Shown here: in pieces, positions 34,004-42,080 of the stretch
Layout: every line of letters begins with the position of its first letter
Numbering within the stretch: the first letter of the stretch is position 1
Source: Betaproteobacteria bacterium
GTDB lineage: Bacteria > Pseudomonadota > Gammaproteobacteria > Burkholderiales > Casimicrobiaceae
Direction: 5' to 3'
Length of the DNA: 64,000 nt
NCBI GenBank assembly: GCA_016720425.1
Contig: JADKKQ010000001.1
Location: 124,001 to 188,000 of the forward strand
Made by a program: the position numbers and the translations under genes
The notes under the pieces: model-generated
The model's input: the letters and a program-made list of their open reading frames with translations, nothing else
Databases searched by the model: none
Told to the model about the DNA's origin: nothing

Positions 34004-36273
34004 CTTCCGCTGGCGGCGACAGGGGCCGTGCCACCCGGCGTGCTGCGCGGGTGCCGCTGCTCGCCCTGGCCACCATGGCCTTCATGCTGTGCTGGGGCGG
34101 ATCGGTTCGGGCGCAACCGGCGGCGCCGACGATGGTGGCCGAGGCCGCCTGCGGCGAATGCCACGCCGCGGAGCAGCGCGCGCTCGCCGGCGCGCAACAC
34201 GCGCAGGCGATGCTGCCGGCGCGGCCGGACACGGTCCAAGGCAATTTCGGCAACGCCACGTTTCGCAGGGACGGCGTGACGTCGCGCTTCTTTCGTCGCG
34301 ACGGGCGTTTCTTCGTCAACACCGACGGGCCGGACGGCAAGCTCGCCGACTTCGAGATCAAGTACACGTTCGGGGTCGAGCCGCTGCAGCAGTACCTGGT
34401 CGAGCTGCCGGGCGGAAGGTTGCAGGCGCTGTCGATCGCCTGGGACACCCGGGCCAGGCGGTGGTTTCACACCTATCCGGGCGAGCGCATCGACCACCGC
34501 GACGTGCTGCACTGGACGCGCACGGCGCAGAACTGGAACACGATGTGCGCGGCGTGCCACGCAACGCAGGTGCACAAGAATTACGACGTTGCGACCGACG
34601 CCTACCAGACCCGGTACTTCGCCCCCGGCGTCGGTTGCCAGGCCTGTCACGGCCCGGCGTCCGCCCATCTCGCCTGGGCCCGGGGGGGCAGGGCGCCGGC
34701 TGGAGATGCGCGGGCCAAGGGCTTCGTCGCCGACATCAGCGCCAAGTCGGGGCGCGCGCAGGTCGACGGCTGCGCCTATTGCCACGCGCTGCGCTCAACG
34801 CTGACCCCGGACTATTCCGTCGGCGCGCCGCTGCTCGACCACGCGCTGCCGGTCGGGCTCGGCGGCGGCGATTATTTCGTCGACGGCCAGCAGCGCGAGG
34901 AAGTGTTCGTGCACGGCTCGTGGCTGCAGAGCAGGATGCAGCAGAGGGGCATGGTGTGCTCGGATTGCCACGACCCCCATTCCGGCAAGCCGAAGGCGCC
35001 GGGCAACGCCTTGTGCACCGGTTGCCACAACCCGACCGGGGCCGCGGCGCGGCCGCACGTCGACACCGCAGGCCTCAAGCGCAAGGCCTACGACACTCCG
35101 GCGCACACGCACCACGCCAAGCCGGTCACCTGCGTCGAGTGTCACGCCCCGAAGCGCACCTACATGGTCGTCGACCCTCGCCTCGATCATGCGTTTCGTG
35201 TCCCGCGGCCGGATCTCAGTACCGAGACCGGTGCCCCCAACGCCTGCAACCTCTGCCACAAGGACCGGGACGCCAAATGGGCGGCCGCGGCGGTCGCGAA
35301 GTGGTACGGCCCGCAACGGCGCGCGGAGCATCACTACGGGCAGGCGTTCGCGGCCGCCCGCGACGCCCGGCCGGGCGCGGCCGAGGCGCTGCAGCGGGTC
35401 GCGGCGGATCGCGGGCAGCCGGGCATCGTCCGCGCGAACGCCGTCCTGCAGCTGGGCGGATATCCCAGCCGCCGCGCGCTGGAACTCGCGGTGTCGGCGC
35501 TGGCGAACGACGACGGCCTGGTGCGGATCGCCGGCGTGCAAGCGGTCATGGCGCTCGATCCGGCGACGGCCGCGCGCGAACTGCCGGCGCGCCTTGCGGA
35601 TCCGCTGCGCGCGGTGCGCATCGAGACCGCGCGTGCGCTGGCGCCCGCGCACGCGCGCCTGCCCGCCGACCGCCGCCCGGCGTGGGAGGCCGCACGGCAG
35701 GAACTCGAGGCCGCCGCCCGCGAGAACGCCGACCGTCCGCAGTCCTGGCTCGGCCTGGCGCAGATTGCCGCCGCGACCGGGGACTCCGCCGCGGCCGAGC
35801 GTGCGTTGCGGCAGGCCGTGAAGCTCGAGCCGTCGTTCGTTCCCGCCGTTGCGAACCTCGCCGACCTGCTGCGCCAGACGGGCCGTGACCCGGAGGGCGA
35901 AGCCCTGCTCCGCGATGCCCTCAAGCGCGCACCGGACGAAGCCGCGCTGCACGAGGCGCTGGCCCTGACGCTGGTGCGGCAGCAGCGCAAGCCGGAGGCG
36001 CTGCAGGTGCTCGCCCGTGCCAGGGCGCTGCCGACGGCGACGAGCCGCACCCGCTATCTCTATGCCGTGTCGCTGGCCGACGCGGGGCGCCGCCGCGAAG
36101 CGATCGCCGTGCTGGAGGCGGCGGCGAAGCGGCGCGGTGATCGCGACCTGCTGCTGGCTCTGGCGAGCTACCGGCGCGACGCCGGCGACGCCGTCGGGGC
36201 CAAGGCCGCGCTCGACCGGCTGGCGGCGATCAATCCCGGCGATCCGGCGCTTGGCCGAGGCGGTGGCCCGTGA
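33937..36273 (+). CDS. Eight-haem cytochrome c with C-terminal TPR/HEAT-like repeats
   Basis: 778 residues from the ATG at 33937, overlapping the preceding stop. The first roughly 22 residues derive from a dispersed repeat; a signal peptide follows (VPLLALATMAFMLCWGGSVRAQ), so the protein is periplasmic. Eight CxxCH haem sites: CGECH, CAACH, CQACH, CAYCH, CSDCH, CTGCH, CVECH and CNLCH. Residues about 440-770 are Ala-rich helical repeats, first HEAT-like then TPR-like (RPQSWLGLAQIAAATGDSAA). The architecture matches cytochrome c554-like multihaem/TPR proteins; the electron acceptor or substrate is unknown. Confidence 0.88.
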   Translation: MSPPGRPKGECRSAQHEGTPVSPSAGGDRGRATRRAARVPLLALATMAFMLCWGGSVRAQPAAPTMVAEAACGECHAAEQRALAGAQHAQAMLPARPDTVQGNFGNATFRRDGVTSRFFRRDGRFFVNTDGPDGKLADFEIKYTFGVEPLQQYLVELPGGRLQALSIAWDTRARRWFHTYPGERIDHRDVLHWTRTAQNWNTMCAACHATQVHKNYDVATDAYQTRYFAPGVGCQACHGPASAHLAWARGGRAPAGDARAKGFVADISAKSGRAQVDGCAYCHALRSTLTPDYSVGAPLLDHALPVGLGGGDYFVDGQQREEVFVHGSWLQSRMQQRGMVCSDCHDPHSGKPKAPGNALCTGCHNPTGAAARPHVDTAGLKRKAYDTPAHTHHAKPVTCVECHAPKRTYMVVDPRLDHAFRVPRPDLSTETGAPNACNLCHKDRDAKWAAAAVAKWYGPQRRAEHHYGQAFAAARDARPGAAEALQRVAADRGQPGIVRANAVLQLGGYPSRRALELAVSALANDDGLVRIAGVQAVMALDPATAARELPARLADPLRAVRIETARALAPAHARLPADRRPAWEAARQELEAAARENADRPQSWLGLAQIAAATGDSAAAERALRQAVKLEPSFVPAVANLADLLRQTGRDPEGEALLRDALKRAPDEAALHEALALTLVRQQRKPEALQVLARARALPTATSRTRYLYAVSLADAGRRREAIAVLEAAAKRRGDRDLLLALASYRRDAGDAVGAKAALDRLAAINPGDPALGRGGGP

Positions 36274-36342
36274 CGACGCGGCACCGGTCCCGGTGTTGCG
36301 CGGTGCGGATGGAGTTCGAAACACTTTGCGAAGGGGAAGGTC

Positions 36343-37266
36343 ATGGAGCGGGGAGCGGCTACACGAGGCAAGGTCGCGCAGGCGGTAGCGGGCGCCGAGC
36401 GGATCGAGATCAAGGCCACGATTCCGAATCATCAGATCGGGCCGGCGCTGCGGCGGTTCGGCCTCACCGCCAAGAACGACGAGGAGCGGTTCATCTACTT
36501 CTTCGACACGCCGGAGCTCGACCTCCTCGGCGCGGGGATCATCGCGCGTGCACGCCGGGTCGTCGGCGACGAGCACGACAGCACGGTGAAGTTCCGTCCC
36601 GTCGAGCCGGCCGACGTGGGGCACAAGTGGCGCAAGTACCGCGACTTCAAGATCGAGGCGGACGCGAGCGAGACCGGCATGGTCAAGTCGGCGTCGTTCT
36701 CGATGCCGGTCGCCAAGGGGCTGATCAAGCGCGTCGCCGGTGGAAAGAGGCCGATTGAAAGGCTGTTCACCGCGGAGCAGGAAGCGTTTCTCGCGGACAT
36801 GGCGGGCCGCACGCTCGACTTCTCCAAGCTGGCCGTGCTCGGGCCGCTGCTGGCGCAGCGGTGGGAGATCAGCGACTCCGCCTGTCCGTGGCCGATCACC
36901 GCCGAGCTGTGGCGGCGCGGCGACGGCAAGCGCCTGATGGAAGTCTCGATCAAGGCGCCGACCGTCCAGGCCGCTGCCGCGCTGGCCGGCTTCATGGCCT
37001 ACCTGGCGGAGCTGGGCGCCGAGCGCGACCTCAACCAGCAGACCAAGACCCGCTGGGCGCTCGACTACTACGTCGCCAAGCTTGCCCGCGCGCCGGCCCG
37101 CAAGACGCCGGCCGCCAAAGCGCCGCCGCGCCCGGCCCCCGTGGCCAGGGGGGGCAAGCCGCCGGCCCGCAAGGCGGCCGCGGTGAAGCCGGCAGCGCGC
37201 AAGGCGCCGGCGACGAAAGTCGCGCGCGTAACGAAAGCTGGGCCGGCGCGACGCCGTGCACGATGA
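36343..37266 (+). CDS. CYTH-fold protein with histone H1-like C-terminal tail
   Basis: 307 residues from the ATG at 36343 (AAGGGGAAGG upstream). The N-terminal 235 residues carry a CYTH-type pattern: ERIEIKATIPN at the start, YFFDTPELDLL, ARARRV, STVKFRP and a late ELWRRGDGKRLMEVS. CYTH enzymes act on triphosphates (adenylate cyclase, thiamine triphosphatase, inorganic triphosphatase). The strict ExExK start is altered to E-I-K-A here, so activity is uncertain. The last roughly 65 residues are a run of Pro/Ala/Lys/Arg repeats (PARKAAAVKPAARKAPATK) like H1-type DNA-binding tails. Confidence 0.7.
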   Translation: MERGAATRGKVAQAVAGAERIEIKATIPNHQIGPALRRFGLTAKNDEERFIYFFDTPELDLLGAGIIARARRVVGDEHDSTVKFRPVEPADVGHKWRKYRDFKIEADASETGMVKSASFSMPVAKGLIKRVAGGKRPIERLFTAEQEAFLADMAGRTLDFSKLAVLGPLLAQRWEISDSACPWPITAELWRRGDGKRLMEVSIKAPTVQAAAALAGFMAYLAELGAERDLNQQTKTRWALDYYVAKLARAPARKTPAAKAPPRPAPVARGGKPPARKAAAVKPAARKAPATKVARVTKAGPARRRAR

Positions 37267-37335
37267 GTCGGTGAGGCGCAGCAGCCGCCCGAGGCGGGGA
37301 AGCGGGGGGCGCCGGCGACGTGACGTCGCCGGTGA

Positions 37336-37746
37336 TCAGTTGCGCACCTGCGGCACGACGGGCAGCTCCACCACCGACTCGCAGCGACCGGCGACGACGA
37401 TGCTGTCCTCGGTCAGCAGCGCCTTTTCGCCTTCGAGGTAGAGCGTCAGCGACCCGTTGCCGTACTTTTCCTGCGCGGCGCTGTCCTGCCGGGACAGCAG
37501 CACGCGTCGGTTCGCAAAGCTCGCCTCGGCCTGGCGCCCGTCCGGCGCGCGCAGCACCGTCAGAGGGCCGCCTTGCTGGCACTCGTAACGGACGCTGGGT
37601 GGCAGCTCGGTCGTCGGCAGTCCGGCGGCGACGCATCCCGCCAGTGTTGCCGCCGCGACGAGCGGCCCGCACAAGTGCCGCCGGCGCGACGACGGAATCG
37701 CTGCGGCGCAAGTGCGGGCAGGGTGTGCAGAAGAGTGCGGCGGCAT
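37336..37746 (-). CDS. MliC-like lysozyme inhibitor lipoprotein
   Basis: 136 residues from the ATG at 37746 (GAGGAA upstream); the longer frame is unsupported. A signal with lipobox ATLAGC (Cys near residue 39) implies a lipoprotein. The C-terminal domain has VRYECQQGGPLTVLRAPDG, followed by YGNGSLTLYLEGEKALL, the MliC/PliC beta-barrel pattern that blocks the active site of c-type lysozyme. The two domain cysteines (YECQ and AGRCES) could pair as in the family. It is convergent with the CYTH gene. Confidence 0.8.
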   Translation of the reverse strand: MPPHSSAHPARTCAAAIPSSRRRHLCGPLVAAATLAGCVAAGLPTTELPPSVRYECQQGGPLTVLRAPDGRQAEASFANRRVLLSRQDSAAQEKYGNGSLTLYLEGEKALLTEDSIVVAGRCESVVELPVVPQVRN

Positions 37747-37914
37747 GGCGGTTCCTCGTTCTCGGTGGTGTCGCAAGGGGACGGCGTCCGTGGGCTCGCC
37801 GTGCGGGACGAATCCCGGCGATCGGGGACGACAGTTTGCACGGTTCGGGCGGGTGTCGCCACGCGGTGCGCAAACGCTGTGCCGCACGGTGACGGCGACC
37901 GCCCGCGGGGACGC

Positions 37915-38838
37915 CTAGCTCCGCTGCGCCTGCGCGGGCAGGGCCAGCTCGCGCAGCACCGTCATCGGCCCCGCACGGCGCAGCAGCGCGAGTTCCGCGT
38001 CGTTCCTGACGAACAGTGCGCCGGCATAGGCCAGCGCATTGAGCGATAGCGTCGCGAAGCACTCGCGCGAGCGCGGCACCAGCAGCATCCAGCGGCGCGT
38101 CGCCAGCAGGTTGTAGGGCCCGGACTGGCGTTGCCCCGCGCCGGCGGGCAGGCCGTGCAATCCGGCCGCGGCCAGCAGCTCGCGATACGCCGACTCGTGC
38201 GCGCCGGCGGCACGCGGCAGGTCGGACAGGCTGCCCTCGTCCAGCCAGGCGAAGGCGTGCCGGAAGGCCAGGCCCGGCACGGTGCACGGTCCCGTTCGGC
38301 CGCGCAGCGCGGCGAACAGCGGCTCGACCGGCACGCCGGCGGGGCCGACGGCCAGGGGCAGCGGCACCAGCTGCAGGTGCTTGTGGGCCTGACTGGCCCC
38401 GGCCGCTTCGCCGCCGTTGTAGAAGGCCAGGCCGTCGATCTCCCGCAGGCAGGCGGCCTGGGCGAGGAAGTCGTCCGCCGTGAGCAGCGTCTCCTGCGCC
38501 TCGAAGTGCCGGGTGACGAGCAGCAGGTGATGTTCGATGACGCTGAACTTGTTGAGCAGCGCGACATGCGTCGGCGTGACGGCGGCCACCTGCAGTTGCT
38601 GCTCGCAGGGCAGAAAGGGATCGGCCGCCGGTCCCGGACGCGCCGTCACGTGGCGGCCGGCGTCGTCCTTGCGCGCGAGGCTCGACACCTTGCGCACGGC
38701 GAACGCGATGCCCGCGTCGTCGATCCGGCACGAATCGGTGGCGATGGGCAGCAGCGCCTTCGCCGCGAGCGCGCTGCGCGTGCGGGCGAGCGTTTCCGGC
38801 CACAGCGTGCCGGGCCGGAAGAGGATCGGTGAGGTCAT
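37915..38838 (-). CDS. ATP adenylyltransferase (Ap4A phosphorylase-type)
   Basis: 307 residues from the ATG at 38838, starting MTSPILFRPGTLWPETL. The HIT-like motif SQAHKHLQLVPLP (residue about 150) is the catalytic histidine stretch of Ap4A phosphorylases, which split diadenosine tetraphosphate into ATP and ADP using phosphate. FNKFS-like LLNKFSVIEHHLLLVTR and the C-terminal YNLLATRRWMLLVPRS also fit that family. It is transcribed after the YjbQ gene, with 91 bases between. Confidence 0.85.
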   Translation of the reverse strand: MTSPILFRPGTLWPETLARTRSALAAKALLPIATDSCRIDDAGIAFAVRKVSSLARKDDAGRHVTARPGPAADPFLPCEQQLQVAAVTPTHVALLNKFSVIEHHLLLVTRHFEAQETLLTADDFLAQAACLREIDGLAFYNGGEAAGASQAHKHLQLVPLPLAVGPAGVPVEPLFAALRGRTGPCTVPGLAFRHAFAWLDEGSLSDLPRAAGAHESAYRELLAAAGLHGLPAGAGQRQSGPYNLLATRRWMLLVPRSRECFATLSLNALAYAGALFVRNDAELALLRRAGPMTVLRELALPAQAQRS

Positions 38839-38929
38839 GGTTCGGCGCACGCGCTCCGAGCATGCCTCGACGGACCCTCGGCGGCAAGCGCCGTGCCGCC
38901 GCCGGCCCGACGGCCCCGTCGCCTGCGCG

Positions 38930-39379
38930 TCAACTGCCGACGACGTGCAGCACCAGCTCGCGCCGATGCCCGCGCCGCCGATGCTCGCAAACGTAGATGC
39001 CCTGCCAGGCGCCCAGCGCGAGGCTGCCGTCGACGATGGGCACGGAAAGCTGCGTCTGGGTGAGGGCGCTGCGGACATGGGCCGGCATGTCGTCGCTGCC
39101 CTCGGCCACGTGCTCGAACAGCGGGTCGCCGTCGGGCACCAGTCGCGCAAGGAAGCGCTCGAGGTCGCTGCGGACCTCCGGGTCGGCGTTCTCCTGGATC
39201 AGCAGGCTCGCCGAGGTGTGGCGAATGAACACCGTCAGCAGGCCGGTGACGAAGCCGCCGCTGCGAACCCAGTCGCGGACGCGCCCGGTGATCTCGACGA
39301 AGCCGCGCCCGGCGGTCGCGACGTGCTGGATCGTCAGTGCCTGGCGCAGCGGCGCGTGCTGCGGATCGGTCGGGGTCAT
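38930..39379 (-). CDS. YjbQ/UPF0047 family protein
   Basis: 149 residues from the ATG at 39379. Signature HTSASLLIQENADPEVRSDLE in the middle and GTWQ-like LGAWQGIYVCEHRRRGHRRE at the end, with conserved His/Glu residues lining a pocket in known structures. The family can act as a weak thiamine-phosphate synthase; its physiological role is unsettled. It starts 31 bases after the end of the sensor-exonuclease gene and may share its transcript. Confidence 0.88.
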   Translation of the reverse strand: MTPTDPQHAPLRQALTIQHVATAGRGFVEITGRVRDWVRSGGFVTGLLTVFIRHTSASLLIQENADPEVRSDLERFLARLVPDGDPLFEHVAEGSDDMPAHVRSALTQTQLSVPIVDGSLALGAWQGIYVCEHRRRGHRRELVLHVVGS

Positions 39380-39410
39380 CGGGGCGGGCGCGGCAGGAGT
39401 CCAGGAGTCG

Positions 39411-41636
39411 TCAGTACTCGATGCGCGCGTAGTAGGTCGTCTGCGACGCATCGCGCGCCTCCTTCAGCGTGCGGATGCCGCGCTCGGCGAGCAGGGGGAC
39501 GAGGCGCAGGAAGATCTGGCCGGTGACGATCGCGTCGCCGAGCGCGGTGTGACGGCCGATCACGTTGACGCCGAGGCGCTCGGCGATCGCCTCGAGCCCA
39601 TGGCCTTCGAGGCTGGGGTGGATCAGCACCGACAGCAGCAGCGTGTCCAGCACCGGCTGCGTGAAGCGGACCCCGGTGGACGCCTCCTTGAGCTGCAGGA
39701 AGCGCATGTCGAAGGCGGCGTTGTGCGCGACCAGCACGGTGTCCTCGGCGAACTGGTGAAACGCCGGCAGCACCGTGTCGATCGCCGGCTGGCCAGCGAG
39801 CATCGCGTCGTCGATGCCGGTGATCTCGGCCGCCTTGGCCGACATCCGCCGTCCCGGATCGACCAGTTGCTCGAACACCTCGTGCTCGAGCAGGCGGCCG
39901 TTGACGATGCGCACCGCACCCATGGAGACGATCTCGTCGCCGTCGGAGGGGGACAGTCCCGTGGTCTCGGTGTCGAACACCGTGTAGTTGAGTTCGGTCA
40001 GCGGCCGATTGTCGAGCTCGGGCGTCTGTCCCGGCTGATGGAAGAGATCGAAGTCGTAGTACTCGGGCCGGCTCTCGGCGGCGAGCGGCGTGTGGAGGGC
40101 GGCCTCCCCGGGCCGGGTCACCGGGATGGCGATGCGGAAGAACTCGCGGAACGTCGGCTTGTCGATCTGGTACCAGATCTCGGCATCGTGCCGGGCGATG
40201 ATCTCGGCGAGCGCGGTCGGATACGCTTCTCCGGCGGCCGTCATCGGCTCGGTCTGCCAGGCCATCTGCGTCTCGACGCCCAGCGGCGCGCCGGTCCAGA
40301 TGAGATCGAGGTGGGCGAGGGCGCCCGCGGCGGCCAGCGCGAAACGGATCTCGCGGATCTGGAACTCCTCCTGCAGCCTTCGCGCCACGTAGGCGAAGGC
40401 CTGAACCAGCGAGTAGCTGTCGACCTTGAGCCAGATCGACTCGTCGATCTCCTCGCGCTTGGTGCGCAGCTGCAGGGCGGCCTCGATCCGGCGCTGCGCG
40501 GCCTCGATCAGGTCGACGCCGCGCATCTCCTCCAGCGGCCATTCGGTCGTCAGCGAATCGGCATACTCGGCCGCCGTCCGGTCGAGACGGGCGGAGAGCG
40601 CGCCGGCCTCGTCGCGGATGATGCCGAGGAAGCGGTGCTGCGACGCCGCCTCCATGTCCGGGAACGAGGTGATCGTCTCGACGGCCGCGCGCATGTTGGC
40701 GAGCGACGCCCGCGTGCCCTCGGTCAGCGTCTGCAACAGCTTGTCGCGGCGGCCACTGCGGCCGATGCTGCGGGTGATGTCCTCCAGGATCAGCACGAAG
40801 CCGGTGATCGCGCGCGTGGCGGCCGGCTCGTCCGCCGCCGCGCGCGGGGCGAACACCGGGGCGAGCTGGACGCGGACCAGCTGGCCCCCCGGCGCCGTGG
40901 CGACGAAGCTCGCCACCGGGGCCGCATCGCCGCGGCGCGACTGCTCCTGCGTGCGCTCGAGGCCGTGGATGATCAGGTTGCGATCGAAGATCGCGAACAC
41001 CGAGCGTCCCAGACCGATCATCCGGTGCGACTTGGCGCCGGTGGCGGCGCTCGCGAGCGGCTTCCGCAACAGGCGGTCGGCGCGGGCGTTGTAGAGCAGC
41101 ACGCGTCCCTCGACGTTGCAGACGACGACGCTCTGGGCGAGTTCCGACATCAGCGCGGCCAGACGGTTGCGCTCTTCCTCGATGCGCACGTTGGCCTCGC
41201 GGACGCGCTGCGCGACGTCCTGCTGCAGCGACTGGTAGGCGTCCGCGAACTGGTTGATCACCGCGGCCAGGTCGCGGTTCTCGGCCGAACCCTGCGACGC
41301 GACCCGATGCGCCGAGTTGGCGGACAGCACGATGCGCGAGGCCTCGGCGAGCTGGCGCGGGGCGACGACGTAGCGCCGGAACAGCGGCGGCACGGCGATG
41401 CCGAGCGGCAGGACGATGACGATGGCGACGATGGCCGCGACCCCGATCCGCTCCTGGGCGATCGGCAGCAGCAGCGCGCGCTCCTCCGGGCTCAGCGTCG
41501 AGCCGGCAATGGCGAGCAGCAGCGCGAACAGGACCATCAGCAGCAGCCAGGCGCCGCCCAGCAGGACCGCATAGCGGATCCAGTCGCGCCGGCCGGGGCC
41601 GCTCGCGGGCTTCGGCGTCGCGGGTGCCGAGGTCAT
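39411..41636 (-). CDS. Membrane sensor fused to a DnaQ-type 3'-5' exonuclease
   Basis: 741 residues. Two membrane helices (residues about 20-85) are followed by a HAMP/coiled-coil region (to about 160) and a PAS domain (about 160-295). A helical hairpin like a histidine-kinase dimerisation domain comes next, but with EGTRASLANMRA where HELRTPLTSIRA would stand, so the phosphoacceptor His is absent and no ATPase domain follows. Residues about 530-735 form a DEDDh exonuclease: FDTETTGLSPSDGDEIV, HNAAFDMRFL, HTALGDAIVT. The start overlaps the response-regulator stop, linking it to the signalling block upstream. Confidence 0.88.
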   Translation of the reverse strand: MTSAPATPKPASGPGRRDWIRYAVLLGGAWLLLMVLFALLLAIAGSTLSPEERALLLPIAQERIGVAAIVAIVIVLPLGIAVPPLFRRYVVAPRQLAEASRIVLSANSAHRVASQGSAENRDLAAVINQFADAYQSLQQDVAQRVREANVRIEEERNRLAALMSELAQSVVVCNVEGRVLLYNARADRLLRKPLASAATGAKSHRMIGLGRSVFAIFDRNLIIHGLERTQEQSRRGDAAPVASFVATAPGGQLVRVQLAPVFAPRAAADEPAATRAITGFVLILEDITRSIGRSGRRDKLLQTLTEGTRASLANMRAAVETITSFPDMEAASQHRFLGIIRDEAGALSARLDRTAAEYADSLTTEWPLEEMRGVDLIEAAQRRIEAALQLRTKREEIDESIWLKVDSYSLVQAFAYVARRLQEEFQIREIRFALAAAGALAHLDLIWTGAPLGVETQMAWQTEPMTAAGEAYPTALAEIIARHDAEIWYQIDKPTFREFFRIAIPVTRPGEAALHTPLAAESRPEYYDFDLFHQPGQTPELDNRPLTELNYTVFDTETTGLSPSDGDEIVSMGAVRIVNGRLLEHEVFEQLVDPGRRMSAKAAEITGIDDAMLAGQPAIDTVLPAFHQFAEDTVLVAHNAAFDMRFLQLKEASTGVRFTQPVLDTLLLSVLIHPSLEGHGLEAIAERLGVNVIGRHTALGDAIVTGQIFLRLVPLLAERGIRTLKEARDASQTTYYARIEY

Positions 41637-42001
41637 TCGCCCAGCAGCTGCGCGACGCGCGCGACCAGATCCTGGGTCGAGAAGGGCTTGGTCACGTAGG
41701 CATCGGCGCCGACCGCCAGGCCCTTGCTCACCTCGGCCTCGCGCCCCTTGGCCGACAGCATGATGATCCGGGTTCGCTGCCCGTCGGGAAGGGCGCGGAT
41801 CCTCTGGCAGACGTCGTATCCGCTCAGCTGCGGCATCATCACGTCCAGCAGCAGCAGGTCCGGCGCGAACTCGGCGACCATCGCCAGCGCCTGCGCGCCG
41901 TCGCCGGCGACGCGCACCTCGTAGCCCTTCTGCCGCATCAGGAACTCGAGCGAGGCGACGATGTTGGCCTCGTCGTCGGCGATCAGGATCTTCTTTGCCA
42001 T
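41633..42001 (-). CDS. Single-domain response regulator
   Basis: 122 residues, receiver domain only. Asp9/Asp10 acidic pocket (LIADDE), phosphorylation site Asp53 (LLLLDVMMP), Ser-Ala-Lys near residue 101 and the Thr-Lys-Pro of the conserved loop are present. No output domain, so it must act through a partner. It lies 79 bases after the symporter-kinase gene and overlaps the sensor-exonuclease start (ATGA). The kinase is the likely phosphodonor. Confidence 0.94.
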   Translation of the reverse strand: MAKKILIADDEANIVASLEFLMRQKGYEVRVAGDGAQALAMVAEFAPDLLLLDVMMPQLSGYDVCQRIRALPDGQRTRIIMLSAKGREAEVSKGLAVGADAYVTKPFSTQDLVARVAQLLGE

Positions 42002-42080
42002 CGTTCCTCCATTGCGCCGGCGGTGCGGTGCCCGCCGGCTTGTCGTCGGTTCGCGGCGCGGGCCGGCACGCGGGCGGTCG

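Noticed and set aside
30427..36273. A 1948-codon plus-strand frame spanning the large enzyme and the cytochrome
   Set aside because: Up to 33936 it is an Arg/Gly/Ala-rich shadow of the large enzyme in another phase; only the part from 33937 has protein-like sequence.
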